NCBI RefSeq assembly: GCF_000090795.2
Contig: NW_003546378.1
Location: forward strand, 128,221 to 164,601
Length of the DNA stretch: 36,381 nucleotides
Direction of reading: 5' to 3'
DNA from: Amphimedon queenslandica
Taxonomy: Eukaryota; Porifera; Demospongiae; Haplosclerida; Niphatidae
The notes under the pieces are model-generated. The model saw only the letters and a list, made by a program, of their open reading frames with translations. It was not told the origin of the DNA and did not search any database. This document shows, piece after piece, positions 9,254 through 19,880 of the stretch; within the stretch, counting starts at the first letter, position 1, and each line of letters begins with the position of its first letter. A program made the translations under genes and the position numbers.

Positions 9254-10435
9254 TCAAACTCTTGTTGAATGACGTACTGGTTCAAGTGGAGGAGCAGGTG
9301 GCTGTTGAGGTGGGTTTGTTCGAGTAGTGGTGGGGGTTATAGTGGTGGTGGGGCCCCAATCTTCTGATTGACCAGTAGAGGTAGTCATGTCTTCTGGGCA
9401 AAGGTGATCTACGTGCTTACGTAACACAACACCTGCATTAGTCTCTACATGATAAGAGAGAGGTCCTGTAATCTTAATTACCATTGCAGGAATCCATTTC
9501 TTATGGAGGACATCTCTAACAAAGACTTTATCCCCTACTGCAAAAGTTCTTGGTCTCTTGTCAGTCATTAGCTTCCTCTGCTTATCTTCTACTCTCTTAG
9601 AAGTATCAGGATGCAATAGATCCAAGGTAGTTCGTAATTTCCTACCCATCAAGAGCTGAGCTGGTGATAGGTTAGTTGTTGTTTGTGGAGTTACTCTGTA
9701 CTTGAACAGAAACTGAGTGAGGCAGTGTTCCATGGGTCCTTCTAATTTAGAGACAGTAGACTTGAAGGTTTGTACTGCCCTTTCTGCAAGCCCATTAGAA
9801 GAGGGGTGGTATGGAGAGGTACAGATGTGCTGAATTCCCATCTGAGACATAAAATCTTGGAATTCTCCACTCTTAAATCCAGTACCATTATCAGTCACAA
9901 TCTGTTCAGGGATGCCATGAGTGAAAAATATTGATTTGAGGACCTTAATTGTAGCTTCTGCAGATGTAGAAGGCACTATATGAACCTCCAACCACTTGGA
10001 ATGGGAATCAACCAAGACCAGGAACAACTTGCCTTGGAATGGTCCTGCGTGGTCCATGTGAAGTCTGGTCCACGGCTGAGTTGGCCACTCCCACAGATGT
10101 AATGGAGCCTTTGCCGGACTATTTCTGTTTTCTTGGCAGTGATGACAATGTTGCACCTTAGTGGCTATATCAGTATCCAGCCCAGGCCACCACACATATG
10201 ACAGGGCTAATGCTTTCATTCGATTCTCTCCAGGGTGAGTCTCATGAAGTTGAGCTAGTACTTCAGTGCGTCCTTGTGGTGGTATGATTACCCGAGATCC
10301 CCATAATATACAACCATCCACCACACTTAGCTCTTCTCGGCGATTGTAATATGGCTGGAGATCCTTATTAGTAGAAGAAGGCCACCCACTTAACATTAAG
10401 TGGTGAACACGAGAGAGTAATGGGTCCTTACTAGT
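9254..10435 (-). pseudogene. Gypsy integrase (pol C-terminal part)
   Basis: Open for about 390 codons down to the stop at 9254. The HHCC zinc motif is present (HETHPGENR ... CHHC). The core has all three acidic residues: D in LHMDHAGPF, D in IVTDNGTGF and E in SSNGLAERAVQT. A C-terminal chromatin/DNA-binding segment follows (KVFVRDVLHKKWIPAMVIKI, GPLSYHVET, a GPY/F-like motif) and then a Pro/Thr-rich tail. A TGA at 10436-10438 separates it from the RNase H in the same frame, where neighbouring sequence suggests a former TGG. The domain itself looks intact. Confidence 0.9.
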
Positions 10436-12000
10436 TCAGTTCCTTATATGCTTTGCAGTGATTATTGAGGTAGAGAGATGATTTAGAAGAAGAGTTACTT
10501 CACCACATTGAGGTGTAGACATTGATGAAGTCTCAGAAGTTGGTAAGCGGCTAAGTGCATCAGCATTAGACATGCTCTTGCCAGGACGATATTGGATCTC
10601 ATATTGATATGAGCTCAAGAGCAAAGACCATCTCTGAATTCTGGCAGCAGCCATTACTGGTACTTGATGATGTACACTGAAGAGGTACTTGAGAGGCTTA
10701 TGGTCAGAGTATATAATGAACTTACAACCAAACAAGTACTGATGAAACTTCCTCACTGCAAATATTATTGCTAACCCCTCCTTCTCTAACTGAGAGTAAT
10801 TCCTCTCTGCTGATGAGAGAGTCCTCGATGCATAGGCGATGGGCCTTTCCGAACCGTCTTCCATGCCAGTACTGCCCCACACCATAAGGAGATGCATCAC
10901 CCGACACCACAATCTCTTTATTACTGTCAAGATATACGAGAAGTGTAGATGATTGAAGTAACGACTTGGCTTCTCGGAAAGCCTCAGATTAATCCCTGCT
11001 CGATGACCACTTGACCTTTGCTTGTAATAACCTGTATAAAGGACTAAAACATCAGAAAGGTTAGGCAAAAATTTAGAATAATAAACCTAGAAATGCTCTT
11101 AGCTCTGTTATGTTCCTAGGTTCTGGAGCCATTTTTACAGCTTTGACCTTCTCTGGAGCTGGATGTAAGCCATCCTTGTCAATGATATGGCCCAGATACT
11201 CCACAGAAGACTTCCCAATAGAATACTTTGACTGCTTGAGTTGCACTCCAGCTTCCTCCAGTCTTTTCATGACCTTATCCAAGTTGTTATAGTGTTCATC
11301 AGTGTCACGACCAGAGACCAGAATGTCATCGATGTACACGACAACACCAGGAATATCACAAAGGAGAGTCTCCATTGTCCTTTGAAAAATAGAAGGAGCA
11401 GACGAAATACCAAAAGGCAATTGTAAATACTGGAACAATCCCTTGGTTGTGTTGATAGTGGTGTACTTCCTGAAATCTTCCTCTAAAACCAGTTGCTGAT
11501 ATGCATGGGAAAGATCCAGTTTAGAGAGTAGTACACCCCCAACAAAGCTGCGAATAAGTCTTCCACTTTGGGTAGTGGGTAACTTTCTAGTTTAGCTACT
11601 GCATTTACTGTGACCCTATAGTCTCCACATATTCGAATGCTTCCATCAGACTTAACTACAGGCACAATTGGGGCTGCCCAGTCTGAGAATTGAATGGGTG
11701 TAATGAGTCCACTCTCTTGTAAATGCATAAGCTCTTTCTCAACCTTTTCCTTTAAGGCATATGGGAGAGGTCGTAGTTTAATGAACTTGGGTTGGACATG
11801 GTCAGAAACATGTATTTTCGCTGTAACCCCAATTATTTTACCCAACCCACAACAAAACAACTTAGGGTGTTTCTTGACAAGATTATCAAAACTGGCCTTG
11901 ACCTGGACATTCTTAATTGAACTCCAGTCCAGCTGTATACTTTGAAGCCAGTTGCGACCAAGTAAACTGGGGCCTTGACCAGCAACCACGACTAATGGAA
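10436..12000 (-). pseudogene. Gypsy reverse transcriptase - RNase H
   Basis: RT begins near 11800 (LIKLRPLPYALKEKVEKEL) and includes VPVVKSDGSIRICGDYRVTV. A missing G in a G-run near 11535 shifts the frame just before the motif around LSHAYQQL. The next frame carries FQYLQLPFGISSAPSIFQ and the catalytic VVVYIDDILVSG (11438-11073). Another shift near 11075 breaks FLGL. RNase H is scattered over two frames: VVSGDASPYGVG near 10880 and then ERPIAYASRTLSSAERNYSQ, YSDHKPLKYLF and KSMSNADALSRLP (10850-10530). At least three frameshifts plus the terminal stop make it non-functional. Confidence 0.9.
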
Positions 12001-12409
12001 GGGTGGACTTCTGGTCTTTGTAGGTGACCTTGAGGTCAGCAGTTCCCATCACTGTCAGAAGATGACCAGAATATGAATGAAGTGTGATATTACTAGACCT
12101 GAGAGTAACAGAGTCCTTGAACTTGGCCTTATACATATCCTCGCTGATGAGCGATACTGCAGCTCCAGTATCCAGTTCCATCTCTAACGGTTGACCATTT
12201 GCTATGACTGTTACCGGAATTGGAGCGACCCTTGAGGTTAAAGATGAAACCATAAAGACTTCTTCAGAATCTTCTATGATAGGAGAGTTAATAGGTCCCT
12301 CAGCTATGGCATGTGTTGACTTTGGAGCAGTTCTTTGTGCTTTAGGTTGGCTTTTAGCCTTAGTGTCTTTAGCTTTACTGCTTCTACAGACTTTCCCAAT
12401 TTCCCACAG
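12001..12409 (-). pseudogene. Gypsy aspartic protease region
   Basis: MELDTGAAVSLISEDMYKAK (around 12120-12185) is a retropepsin active site (DTGA). VVVAGQGPSLLGRNWLQ near 11960-12000 is the C-terminal LLGRNWL motif typical of Gypsy proteases. It is in frame with the first part of RT. It would cleave the gag-pol polyprotein. Confidence 0.9.
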
Positions 12410-13066
12410 GAATGACATTTCTCTTTTAGAAACCGACATGTGGCTGGAGAATGAGAACCACCACATTTGTAGCACTGAACCGACTGCTTCCTTGGCTTGC
12501 CATCAGCCATTTCAGAATGATGAACAGGTACTTCCCATTGCTGCATGAGCTGGGCCGTCTGTCTGGCATCCTCGAATGTCATTACAATCTCCACTGCTCT
12601 GTCAAATGGGAGATCATCTAGATGCCTCGGTCAGGGGTCTGCTTTGAATAAACTCGTTAGAGAGACCACACACGAATCTGTTGCGGAGAGTCTCGTCAAG
12701 AGCATTGGCCTTAAACCTACAACAAGCAGCCAGGCTCTTTAGATCAGCAACAAAATCTGCTATAGATTCTGAGTCACCTTGCCTCCGGTATCCAAACTTG
12801 TATTGCTCAGCTACGACTGAGGATTTAGGATGAAAGTGATTCGTTAACCTCTCGACTAGAGTATCGAAGGTCTGAGCCTCTGAGTCATCAAACACATTAG
12901 CTAGGATGTCATAAGTCTCATAGCCCAACGCTGACAAAAAGACCGACTTCCTATGAGCATTTGGAATGTCGTTGGCTGTGAAATAGAGCTTTACCCACTG
13001 CACATACTTGGGAAAGTTGTGTCTCTTGGGATTGAAGGTTTCTAGATTACCAACTGCTCTAGCCAT
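12395..13066 (-). pseudogene. Gypsy gag (capsid-nucleocapsid)
   Basis: The start is the ATG at 13064-13066 (MARAVGNLETFNPKRHN), 31 bp beyond the 5' LTR. A retrotransposon capsid-type core follows (FDTLVERLTNHFHPKSSVVA, FVADLKSLAACCRFKANALD). An indel near 12620-12640 shifts the frame into DDLPFDRAVEIVMTFEDARQ. Zinc knuckle 1 is CYKCGGSHSPATC (C-x2-C-x4-H-x4-C). Knuckle 2 (CHSCGKLGK) is cut short: a deletion removes its His and shifts the frame, so VCRSSKAKD appears in the pol frame. Confidence 0.88.
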
Positions 13067-13080
13067 GAGCTCAAAACTGT

Positions 13081-13092
13081 TCCTCGTCGCCA
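13081..13092 (-). promoter_or_regulatory. Gypsy primer-binding site (tRNA-Ser type)
   Basis: TGGCGACGAGGA, 4 nt inside the 5' LTR, is complementary to the 3' end of a tRNA-Ser(GCT)-type tRNA (…CCTCGTCG + CCA). The tRNA sequence is recalled, not searched. Confidence 0.7.
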
Positions 13093-13096
13093 GAAA

Positions 13097-13263
13097 TGTT
13101 GTAACTTAGAAAGTATTATTAACAACCAAAACTAACTGAACTCTTCAACTTACAAAAATCAACCTTAAGTACACAGATAAACACAAGATGTGGTTAACAA
13201 AAATTACCTAACTGTAAAGACTAATTAGAATCACATAAACCAAACATTAAATAGTTTACTACA
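13097..13263 (-). repeat. Gypsy 5' LTR
   Basis: Starts TGTTGTAACTTAG and ends TTTACTACA on the plus strand. It is the partner of 9038-9203 and is followed by the TGCAC duplication at 13264-13268. Confidence 0.95.
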
Positions 13264-14786
13264 TGCACATTCCCTCGTCTTATGATCTGATTCCCAACAA
13301 AGCGAACAGCAAGAGACGTCTTGAGATAAAATGGGGCAGAGAACTGACGTAGCCAAGATGGAAGGCCCTACTTGTGTCCACTCAAGGAGGGTGCCTGCAG
13401 CCAGTTGTTGGCGGAACCTGATATCATAGTTCCGCCAACCTAGCGCCAACCTTTTGTCAATAGATGATCCGTCTTCACTGCAATAAACGAGGGAAAACAG
13501 AAAATCCAAGTTAGCGGATCATTGATCTTTCTCATTTTGGAACAGGCTGAGAGCAGCTGCGAGGAATGGCCCAGCTTGTGGAGCCTCTCGACCAGGGTGA
13601 CGTTGTCCACCAGCATCTCCTTCAATGCCACAAAGGATCCTGCCCGAATCCGTTCCACCACCTTTGCTGGGAGAGCGGGGAGGGACGTTACCAGGGAGAT
13701 GGAGGAGACCTTGGGATAGGGAGGTGGCATGGCGTGACCAGTGACTCTCAGGGGTTGGACAAGGAGCTGGGACCAGTTGTGAACAGGGGCAAAGAGTGAT
13801 CTACTGAGGTAGCCAACAATTGAGCACCAGCCAGGTGGGCTAGAGTGACGCTAATTAGTCCTGGGGTGACACCAACTGGTGCTGTGGTGACACTGACTGG
13901 GGCAGGAGTGACACTGACTGAAGCAGCGACACCAGTGGAAACAGTAAGCTTGGCCCTGCATGATAAGACAGGAGAAAGGGGAAGAGAAGAGGTAGAGAAG
14001 GAAGGAAAAATGGGAGGGAAAGAAGGGAAGAAGAATGAAGAAAGGAGAAGGAGGACAGGAAAAGGAAAAGGAATTGTTAAGCCACTGACACTCCCTGTGG
14101 TTGGACCCAACTATAGGTGCCAGACCACAAGGAGTGGCCAGAAGCCCTGTGAAGTCATAACCCATGCAGTTGTCCATTGCTGCTGATGGGAGCATGTGCA
14201 ACCCCTGAACCTACAGGTTGCTGAGCAAGGCCCACATGCAGCCCTAGCGCCCTTGCTGGGCTCCCAGTAACCACCCAGTTTATGCATGTAAGCACCCGCC
14301 TGGATCGCCCAACAACATGCAAACCATATTAACTAAGCCTATAAGCCACATACGTTTGAGTGAGTGTGTGAAAGTTAAGTACTGTAGCATACCTGATAAT
14401 GGAGGCACTGGCCTTGGTGGAGCTGCGGGCACAGTCCTGGCAGGAATAGGAATAGATGAACCGGAGGCCGTCCCACGAAGAGCCCTATCGACTCCCCGTT
14501 CAATCCCAGCCTCGACAGTGGCGTTGATAGGCCTCATGACGTCCCCGGGCATAGGCGAGGCCGTGGCCAGGGTTGTCCCAGCCAGACAGATGACAGGAGG
14601 GTGGCTGCGTACTGACGCTGGGGTAGTTGAAGTAAAAACAGTTGGTGAACTTGGCCCAGCGACGTCTGACGAGGATGAGAGAAAGAAGGGGGCAGCCACC
14701 GGTCCACTAGAGCCCAACAAACTCACGTCTAGAGAGGTAGGAGCCTCCGCAGAAGGCGCAGGGTCATGAGAAGATGCAGGCATCAC
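13264..14786 (-). pseudogene. DIRS A gag, 5' part (two exons)
   Basis: Exon 1 starts at ATG 14784-14786 (MMPASSHDPAPSAEAP). It is Pro/Ser/Thr-rich and ends AAPPRPVPPLSG at the donor near 14393; EAGIERGVDRAL aligns with TGI-stop-RGIDRAI in copy B. After the intron come short VSVTPAP/VSVTTAP repeats. A frameshift near 13755 leads to the gag core ([34 protein letters not shown]), and WRNYDIRFRQQLAAGTLLEW follows a deletion of about 50 nt relative to copy B. The zinc knuckle CCSLCWESDHKTREC abuts the Gypsy LTR. Not translatable as one protein. Confidence 0.82.
13956..14392 (-). other. Putative spliceosomal intron in DIRS gag A
   Basis: The donor CAG|GTATGCTAC is at 14392 and the acceptor TCATGCAG|GGCC at 13956, preceded by about 100 nt of nearly pure C/T. 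It matches the intron of copy B (4162-4661) in position, donor and tract. The downstream gag frame is one base off after a simple join, as in copy B. Confidence 0.68.
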
Positions 14787-14960
14787 AAGAGTCTAACAGC
14801 GAGAAAGCCGGACGGGAGCTTAGAAAGTAAGGACTTCAGCTGAGCTAACTGCAAGCAATGATGCCTCAACCCCTGCAGACTCGGGGCCTTAAATGGGCAG
14901 TGTAGCTGTGGGCGTGGTTAACCTTGCATAAAGCTATACTCTAACCGACAAGTAATTCAG
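14787..14960 (-). promoter_or_regulatory. DIRS A 5' leader/promoter region
   Basis: Shares GGCGTGGTTAACCTTGC and the GC-rich CCCCTGCAG block with the copy B leader. TTTAAGG takes the place of copy B's ATATAAAGG. Confidence 0.5.
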
Positions 14961-15260
14961 AAATGTCATAACTAACTATAACTAACTAAAAGTGCAAAAT
15001 GTGATATAAAACAACACTACATTAATGACAAGACGGAGGTAAATATGCCTTGCTGAATTGTCACTGTAAGTCAGTTATTTGATTACTAGTACAAAACTGT
15101 TAATTCTATTTTAGTTATAGTTTTGACAAGTCATTTTAGTTATGATTCTAGTTACTTTGACATCATATAAAAGAATTTTAGTTTAGTTAACTGAAATTAC
15201 AATTTTGTTGTGTACTAAAATAGATTTAGTTATAGTTATAGTTAACTAATACAACACTGG
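14961..15260. repeat. TTAGTTATAGTTA-type degenerate repeat, partly inverted
   Basis: The left side carries AACTATAACTAACTAAAA and the right side its complement (ATTTAGTTATAGTTATAG). ACAACACT occurs near both sides. It may be a small inverted-repeat element or the true outer end of DIRS A. AT-rich and non-coding. Confidence 0.4.
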
Positions 15261-15689
15261 TTCTAATCCACAAGCTTGACTAGGGCAGATGTCCTTGGTT
15301 TCATGATCATCATCACTTGATAAGCTAGACTAGTTGTCCTTTCTTTCTTTTGCACTACTGGTACAGGGCTTCTAAAGTCGCCTAATTCCAATAATTTTAT
15401 TAAAAATGAGGTTACATCACTATTTTAGGGCTCTTGCAGAGATTTATTTAACAAGAAGATGGAGCTCTACTGTCTGTTATTTTGAGTGGCAAGAATGTAA
15501 AGTCAAGGAATGAAGAAATAGAAGCATGAGATTTTTCCTGAAAGAGATGCAATCATACTTTGCTGCAAAAAATATCATAGGCATCTCCTAGACTCTTACT
15601 TTTCTTTAGCCTGGAATGTCAACAACAGAATTTATTCAGATTTGTCCACACCCTCCCATTAATTACATTTGTGCAAGAGCATAACTTAC
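15261..15689. other. Non-coding, nothing recognised
   Basis: No open frame with recognisable content. It would form the intron or 3' part of the exon-like segment that follows. Confidence 0.4.
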
Positions 15690-16128
15690 CGTAAGGTAAT
15701 TTTATCACTTCACCTGCATAGCCAGTTCTCCCTTTGTGTAGCCAAACTATTTTTGTCCCTATGTCCAAGTCATCTTGAGATGCTAGTAAACTTCCTATTT
15801 CTAACTCCTTCAGGTTCACTTCATACTCTTTGTCATTTGAGTCAAGAACTATGTTGTAGATTTCTAGTAAATATTCATGTACACAAAAATTCATGATGCT
15901 AGTTATTCGTGCAGTAAATTTGTACTGACTAATAGCAAATACCACCTGTTATAAGACTTATTACCTCTGCAGTCACAAAGGTGCCATTTTCTTACAGGGA
16001 TCTATGTTCAAGTCATCCACTGTTCCAGCATTATCCTTGATCTGAACATAGTCTCTAAAGGTTTCCTTGGCCTTTTCTTGCCTCTAGGAGTAGATATATT
16101 TGGACGGCTCATTAAGAAATTTAGCTGT
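15690..16128 (-). pseudogene. Exon-like segments of an unrecognised gene
   Basis: Two stretches look coding. The first begins after the acceptor TTCTTTTCTAG near 16128 and reads TAKFLNEPSKYIYS-stop-RQEKAKETFRDYVQIK and then DNAGTVDDLNIDPCKK. The second (15945-15690) reads IVLDSNDKEYEVNLKELEIG, SLLASQDDLDIGTKIVWLHK, GRTGYAGEVIKLP and ends at a strong donor, TTACG|GTAAGT. The in-frame stop and a frame change between them point to decay. I do not recognise the family; it may belong to the transposase gene upstream or to a host gene. Confidence 0.35.
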
Positions 16129-16319
16129 GGCTAGAAAAGAACACGAGGTTGGTACTTGTTATTGCGGTTAATTAATTAATGACTTTTGAGCCCCGCCCAT
16201 AAGTTTTAGATGCGTGTTACACAGTTAAGTACAATATGAACAAGAGAAAGTTGTACAATAGAGATAATAATTGTCCCATTCCAAGAGCCACTCGTTGGAG
16301 ACAGTTCGATTGTGATTAC

Positions 16320-16835
16320 TGTAGGTCGGGATATATTCGTAGCTGCAATTATTTGCTGTCATTAAAAAATTCAGTTAAAAGCGATGGAAATTGAAGTGTA
16401 ATTTTTATTGGAAAAGGCGCAATATTGAAGGAAACACCTTGCTGCAGTGTTCTTGAGCTGTTGTTCTTCTTGTATTTCTAAGCCTTAGTCTCTTTGGAGC
16501 TGCTTTTACCAGTTCTTTTCAGAACTACTGTCTCGCCGCATCTAGGAACTCTCAACCCATTCTAGTTAGTGTTTATTGACTTGGGTGTGGTTTATTATCA
16601 CCAGCATGCATACCAGCAACTCTTTGCAGCAAAGAAGCTGAAAGAGCTCTGAGGTAGAGGTTCATATAAGAAGTAATGGCTCCACTAAAGCAGCTAAAAA
16701 ACTATACGTGTAAATAGCTGAACACTAAACACGTGATCTTTTTGTCATAGCAACACTCTAACAGTTTCCATGGTTTTTAATTGAACTTTTTTATGACCAT
16801 GAATAATTGCAGTTGCAAATATATCCCGACCTACA
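16320..16835. mobile_element. DNA element with about 50-bp terminal inverted repeats
   Basis: The ends TGTAGGTCGGGATATATT and AATATATCCCGACCTACA are inverted copies. The pairing continues inward through GCAATTATT / AATAATTGC and TTATGACCATG with a few mismatches. 516 bp with no transposase, so non-autonomous. I could not fix the target duplication. Confidence 0.75.
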
Positions 16836-17199
16836 ATATTTAGGACCTTCATTTGGTCTGTATACATTAATTATTTGATTATATTAAATTTTTCATTACA
16901 ATGATACAATCACTTATCAATTGTATTTTTAGAATTATGGTTTTTTAGATAGCTTCATATAATAATAGCAGAATATAACAGAAGAGAACAAAACAATAAT
17001 GTAGATCTAAGTAATTAAGATTTAATGTACAAAGTTCTTACTAAGATCTTGCATTATAAATTGTTTTACAAGTTATTGACCAAAGATCTTGCTAAAGTCT
17101 TAAACATAATGAACACTTGAACAAGATCTGAACAAGATCCTGTAAAATATTTTTGCTGAGTAGGTATTTTCAACATACATGTATTATCATACTTATCAC
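16836..17199. repeat. AAGATCTTG-rich AT repeat
   Basis: Several degenerate copies of AAGATCTTGC and ACAAGATC within 16990-17150, similar to the larger block at 22690-23400. No coding content. Confidence 0.4.
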
Positions 17200-19094
17200 T
17201 TATCTAGCATTTAGTTTCTCCTTACAAGCTACTTTCCGAGCTACAAAATTAAAGTGAATATTCGTACCAATTAAAACAATTATACCTTGCTTCTTTTCTG
17301 TCTGCTTCTTTTTTCTTTCTAAGTGTTTCTGCTCCCTTTCTTCCTTTTGCTTTGCTTCAAGTAACTTCTTCTTTTCTTCTAGATTTTCACAAAACTCAAC
17401 ACTGGTTATAACTCTAGCATTGCACTCATGACGTAAAAAATTTGGATATTTTACCTCTGGCAGTGTCAAAAATGGCGCAAAAGTAGTTTGTGTCTCTAAA
17501 ACTTGCAACCAAAAGTTTGCAACCGAGAGTTTTATTGTTTGTCAGTACAAATGTCGTAACCTTTTTCATAGCGCTTCCTAAATTTCGCTACTTCTTCAGC
17601 AGTAAATGAATTTATGCCCTTAGGATGAGGAGAGGTATCTAAGGCATCTTCTTATGGAGAAGAAAGAGAAGGACGGGAATTCTCCGAGTTTGACTGAGAC
17701 ATATTTGAATTATGAAAAACATCCGGAAGAGTTGTCTCAATTATAGGAGCTGTTACAATTAGAAGTGTCTCTAAGAGATACATCAGGATGGATACTAGAA
17801 GTGTGTCATTGAAGGATTGGTCTTTATACAATTTTATACCCCAAGAAGATCAAGGAAAGTTCCATTGCACTCTACCAGCACTAAAGTTGAGCCCAGTATG
17901 CTCACATAGTTACTGTTTCTCATTGTCTTTAGGTGGTGGTAGAAGAGCAAATCTATTGAGATGATAAACATGAGTTATCTTGAAACCAGCAATAATATTA
18001 GATGTCGTCATAGGCCGTCTCCATGTTCTACCAAATATTGCACCAAAATGATAGTGTGTAATGACTTTACCTGGATTTTTACTTAGAAAGGCATGGCATT
18101 TTTTATTCATATCATTTTAAAGGGCTGAAAGCACCTTTATTAAGCGGCTGAGGGCGATGAGTGCTTTGAGGAGGTAAACAATAACTTTCTCCTTAGTAGC
18201 CTATTGACACAGGCAGAGCTATAATAACTCATGTGTCCATCAAGGAGAAATAGCAGTTGCTTAACAGGAGGAGCATCAAGAAGGAATTAATAAAAAAAAC
18301 CAATTTACATAAAGCTCATCCAACTTATTGCGAAAAGTGTCCTAGGTACTGCACCATCGTCCATACCCTCTCCAAGGCCCTTTCAATTAAAGTTAATATG
18401 GGTGGTATGCAATGTCCTCCTGCACTCACACAAGCTATGTCAGTTACTTGCCCTTTGTTTCCTGTAGTAACAGAATAAAACTTCTGACTAACTGAACTGT
18501 ACACTTTGATTGGCTTGGGATCAAACGGCATCCTCGTTTTATCGGTATTAAATATCTGGTGTGCTTTGTCAATCAAATTGTTATCATACAGCGTCTCCTC
18601 TAATAAATCAAAACAACTCTCTACATTCTCCTTGGAAGCTCCCATCTGCCTGGCACGTGATATTGTCTCTCCACTTTTTAATGTTACTTCTGGATGCCGA
18701 CTAGTAAACAACTTCAACCAGCTTGATGAAACTTCAGACATGGCGTGACCCTTTTCAATAACAGCTTGGACCAGAGCTAGCGTTTTCTTCCGTGACATCT
18801 CCATAGCCTGTTGATGCACAATTCTTATAATGGGTAACCAGTTACTCTTCTTCTGGGCTAGCGAGATACCACTCTTTGATCCATGAGTCACTCTGCCATT
18901 TACTTGATTGTGTAGAGTGAAACAAGGCACTCCATTTTCTCTGCTGCTCTACGCACACTTGATCCTTCACCAACAGCCTTTAGAGCCTGCGTCATTCTAT
19001 CGTCAGTCCATGACTTGTGGGACTGAGGTCTTCCAGGTAACTGCACATAAGACTGGCTTTTAAATTTACTGTGAACATAAATCCTTTTAGGCAA
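17200..19094 (-). pseudogene. pogo/Tigger-type DDE transposase (Tc1/mariner superfamily)
   Basis: In N- to C-order on the minus strand there is a CENP-B/pogo-type helix-turn-helix (WTDDRMTQALKAVGEGSSVR, RAAEKM, 19094-18900) and a second HTH/CENP-B part (KKTLALVQAVIEKGHAMSEV, LFTSRHPEVTLKSGE). The catalytic domain has the first acid in IFNTDKTRMPFDPKP (near 18560) and ACVSAGGHCIPP. Downstream come PPVKQLLFLLDGHMSYY (near 18220), NPGKVITHYHFGAIF and NIIAGFKITHVYHLNRFALL (18080-17920). The tail has FTAEEVAKFRKRYEKGYDI (17590) and a Lys/Glu coiled coil ending in a donor-like AAG|GTATAA (17290). Numerous frameshifts and stops. The full length of about 600 residues fits the family. Confidence 0.85.
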
Positions 19095-19880
19095 TGGCTT
19101 TTTTCTTACTGCTTCAGCTATCTAACTCTAAACTGAGCTCTGAACAACAAATTATAACATATGATAATAATGTATCTAATTACCTCTGAGTCACATGAAT
19201 AGTATAGGCAGCAATAATGGAATTATGACAAATATACACCAACTGAGATGTGAACAAGTCCTAAAACTACACTTAAAACAATAACAAGTACTTTCCACTG
19301 ACTTTTAGCAATGAAGTCTCACCACGTGAATTTACAAGCCACATCTACAAGTCCGATTGTAGCACTTCTGCAATTATATACTGTTCTGTTACTGTAGCTC
19401 CGATTTGGATGAGAGATGAAAAGGGAAATTTGCTCCACAGCTAGAGCACTCATGGCTGTATTGTGTGATGCAATAAAATTGCAAATAGTTTTTTGCAAAT
19501 CAGCGTAAAAATACCAGTTCAAAAATATGTTTATAATGTCCAACAATTTGCCAGTAGCAAAACTTTTTTGAAGCGTTACCGTTTAGGAATAGTGAAAGCA
19601 GCAAACTTTTCACTGGTTTTCTTGGGGTCATACAAAGTGTTGTTTCCCTGGATAGTATCTAGTTTTAAAATTGTAATGCTACTAAAAGGATGAAGCAACT
19701 GAAAATAAAGACCATCTGATAATGAGCCACACCCTTTATGAATTTTGTAGAATGAAAAACTACGACAGCAAAAAGTAAAATGACCAAAGATAATTTTTAA
19801 GAACCTAAAAAAAGTATTTTTGCAAGAAGTAAAGGACATTATTCTCATGGAGGAGATTCTAAGCCAGTTGATCTTAAATT
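19095..19880. other. Spacer between the two transposase relics
   Basis: No recognisable gene. Expected to contain the 5' ends of both elements, but I see no clear terminal inverted repeats. Confidence 0.4.

Larger units (their letters stand above)
9038..13263 (-). mobile_element. Ty3/Gypsy LTR retrotransposon (mag-like), complete but decayed
   Basis: 4226 bp with 166/167-bp LTRs, a TGCAC duplication, a tRNA-Ser-type primer site, a purine-rich tract and gag-PR-RT-RH-INT in canonical order on the minus strand. The LTRs differ at about 11 positions by eye (roughly 6%), so insertion is not very recent. A short tRNA-Ser-primed Gypsy fits the mag clade (family knowledge). It sits in gag of DIRS A. 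Confidence 0.95.
5430..14960 (-). mobile_element. DIRS-type tyrosine-recombinase retrotransposon, copy A (split by Gypsy)
   Basis: Read on the minus strand, the order is gag (14786-13264, resuming at 9037-8791), RT/RNase H (8528-6806) and tyrosine recombinase (6805-5770). A 340-bp GC-rich 3' region follows (5430-5769). The tyrosine recombinase in place of a DDE integrase and the DIRS style of RT define the group; the outer limits are approximate. The element contains a putative intron in gag, a complete Gypsy insertion and several frameshifts and stops, so it is inactive. I could not delimit the inverted or split terminal repeats that normally bound DIRS/Ngaro elements. Confidence 0.85.

Noticed and set aside
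12204-12548. Plus-strand hydrophobic open frame resembling a membrane protein
   Set aside because: Opposite the Gypsy protease and zinc-knuckle region; the apparent hydrophobic stretch is chance.
14317-14769. 150-residue plus-strand open frame
   Set aside because: Antisense shadow of exon 1 of DIRS gag A.
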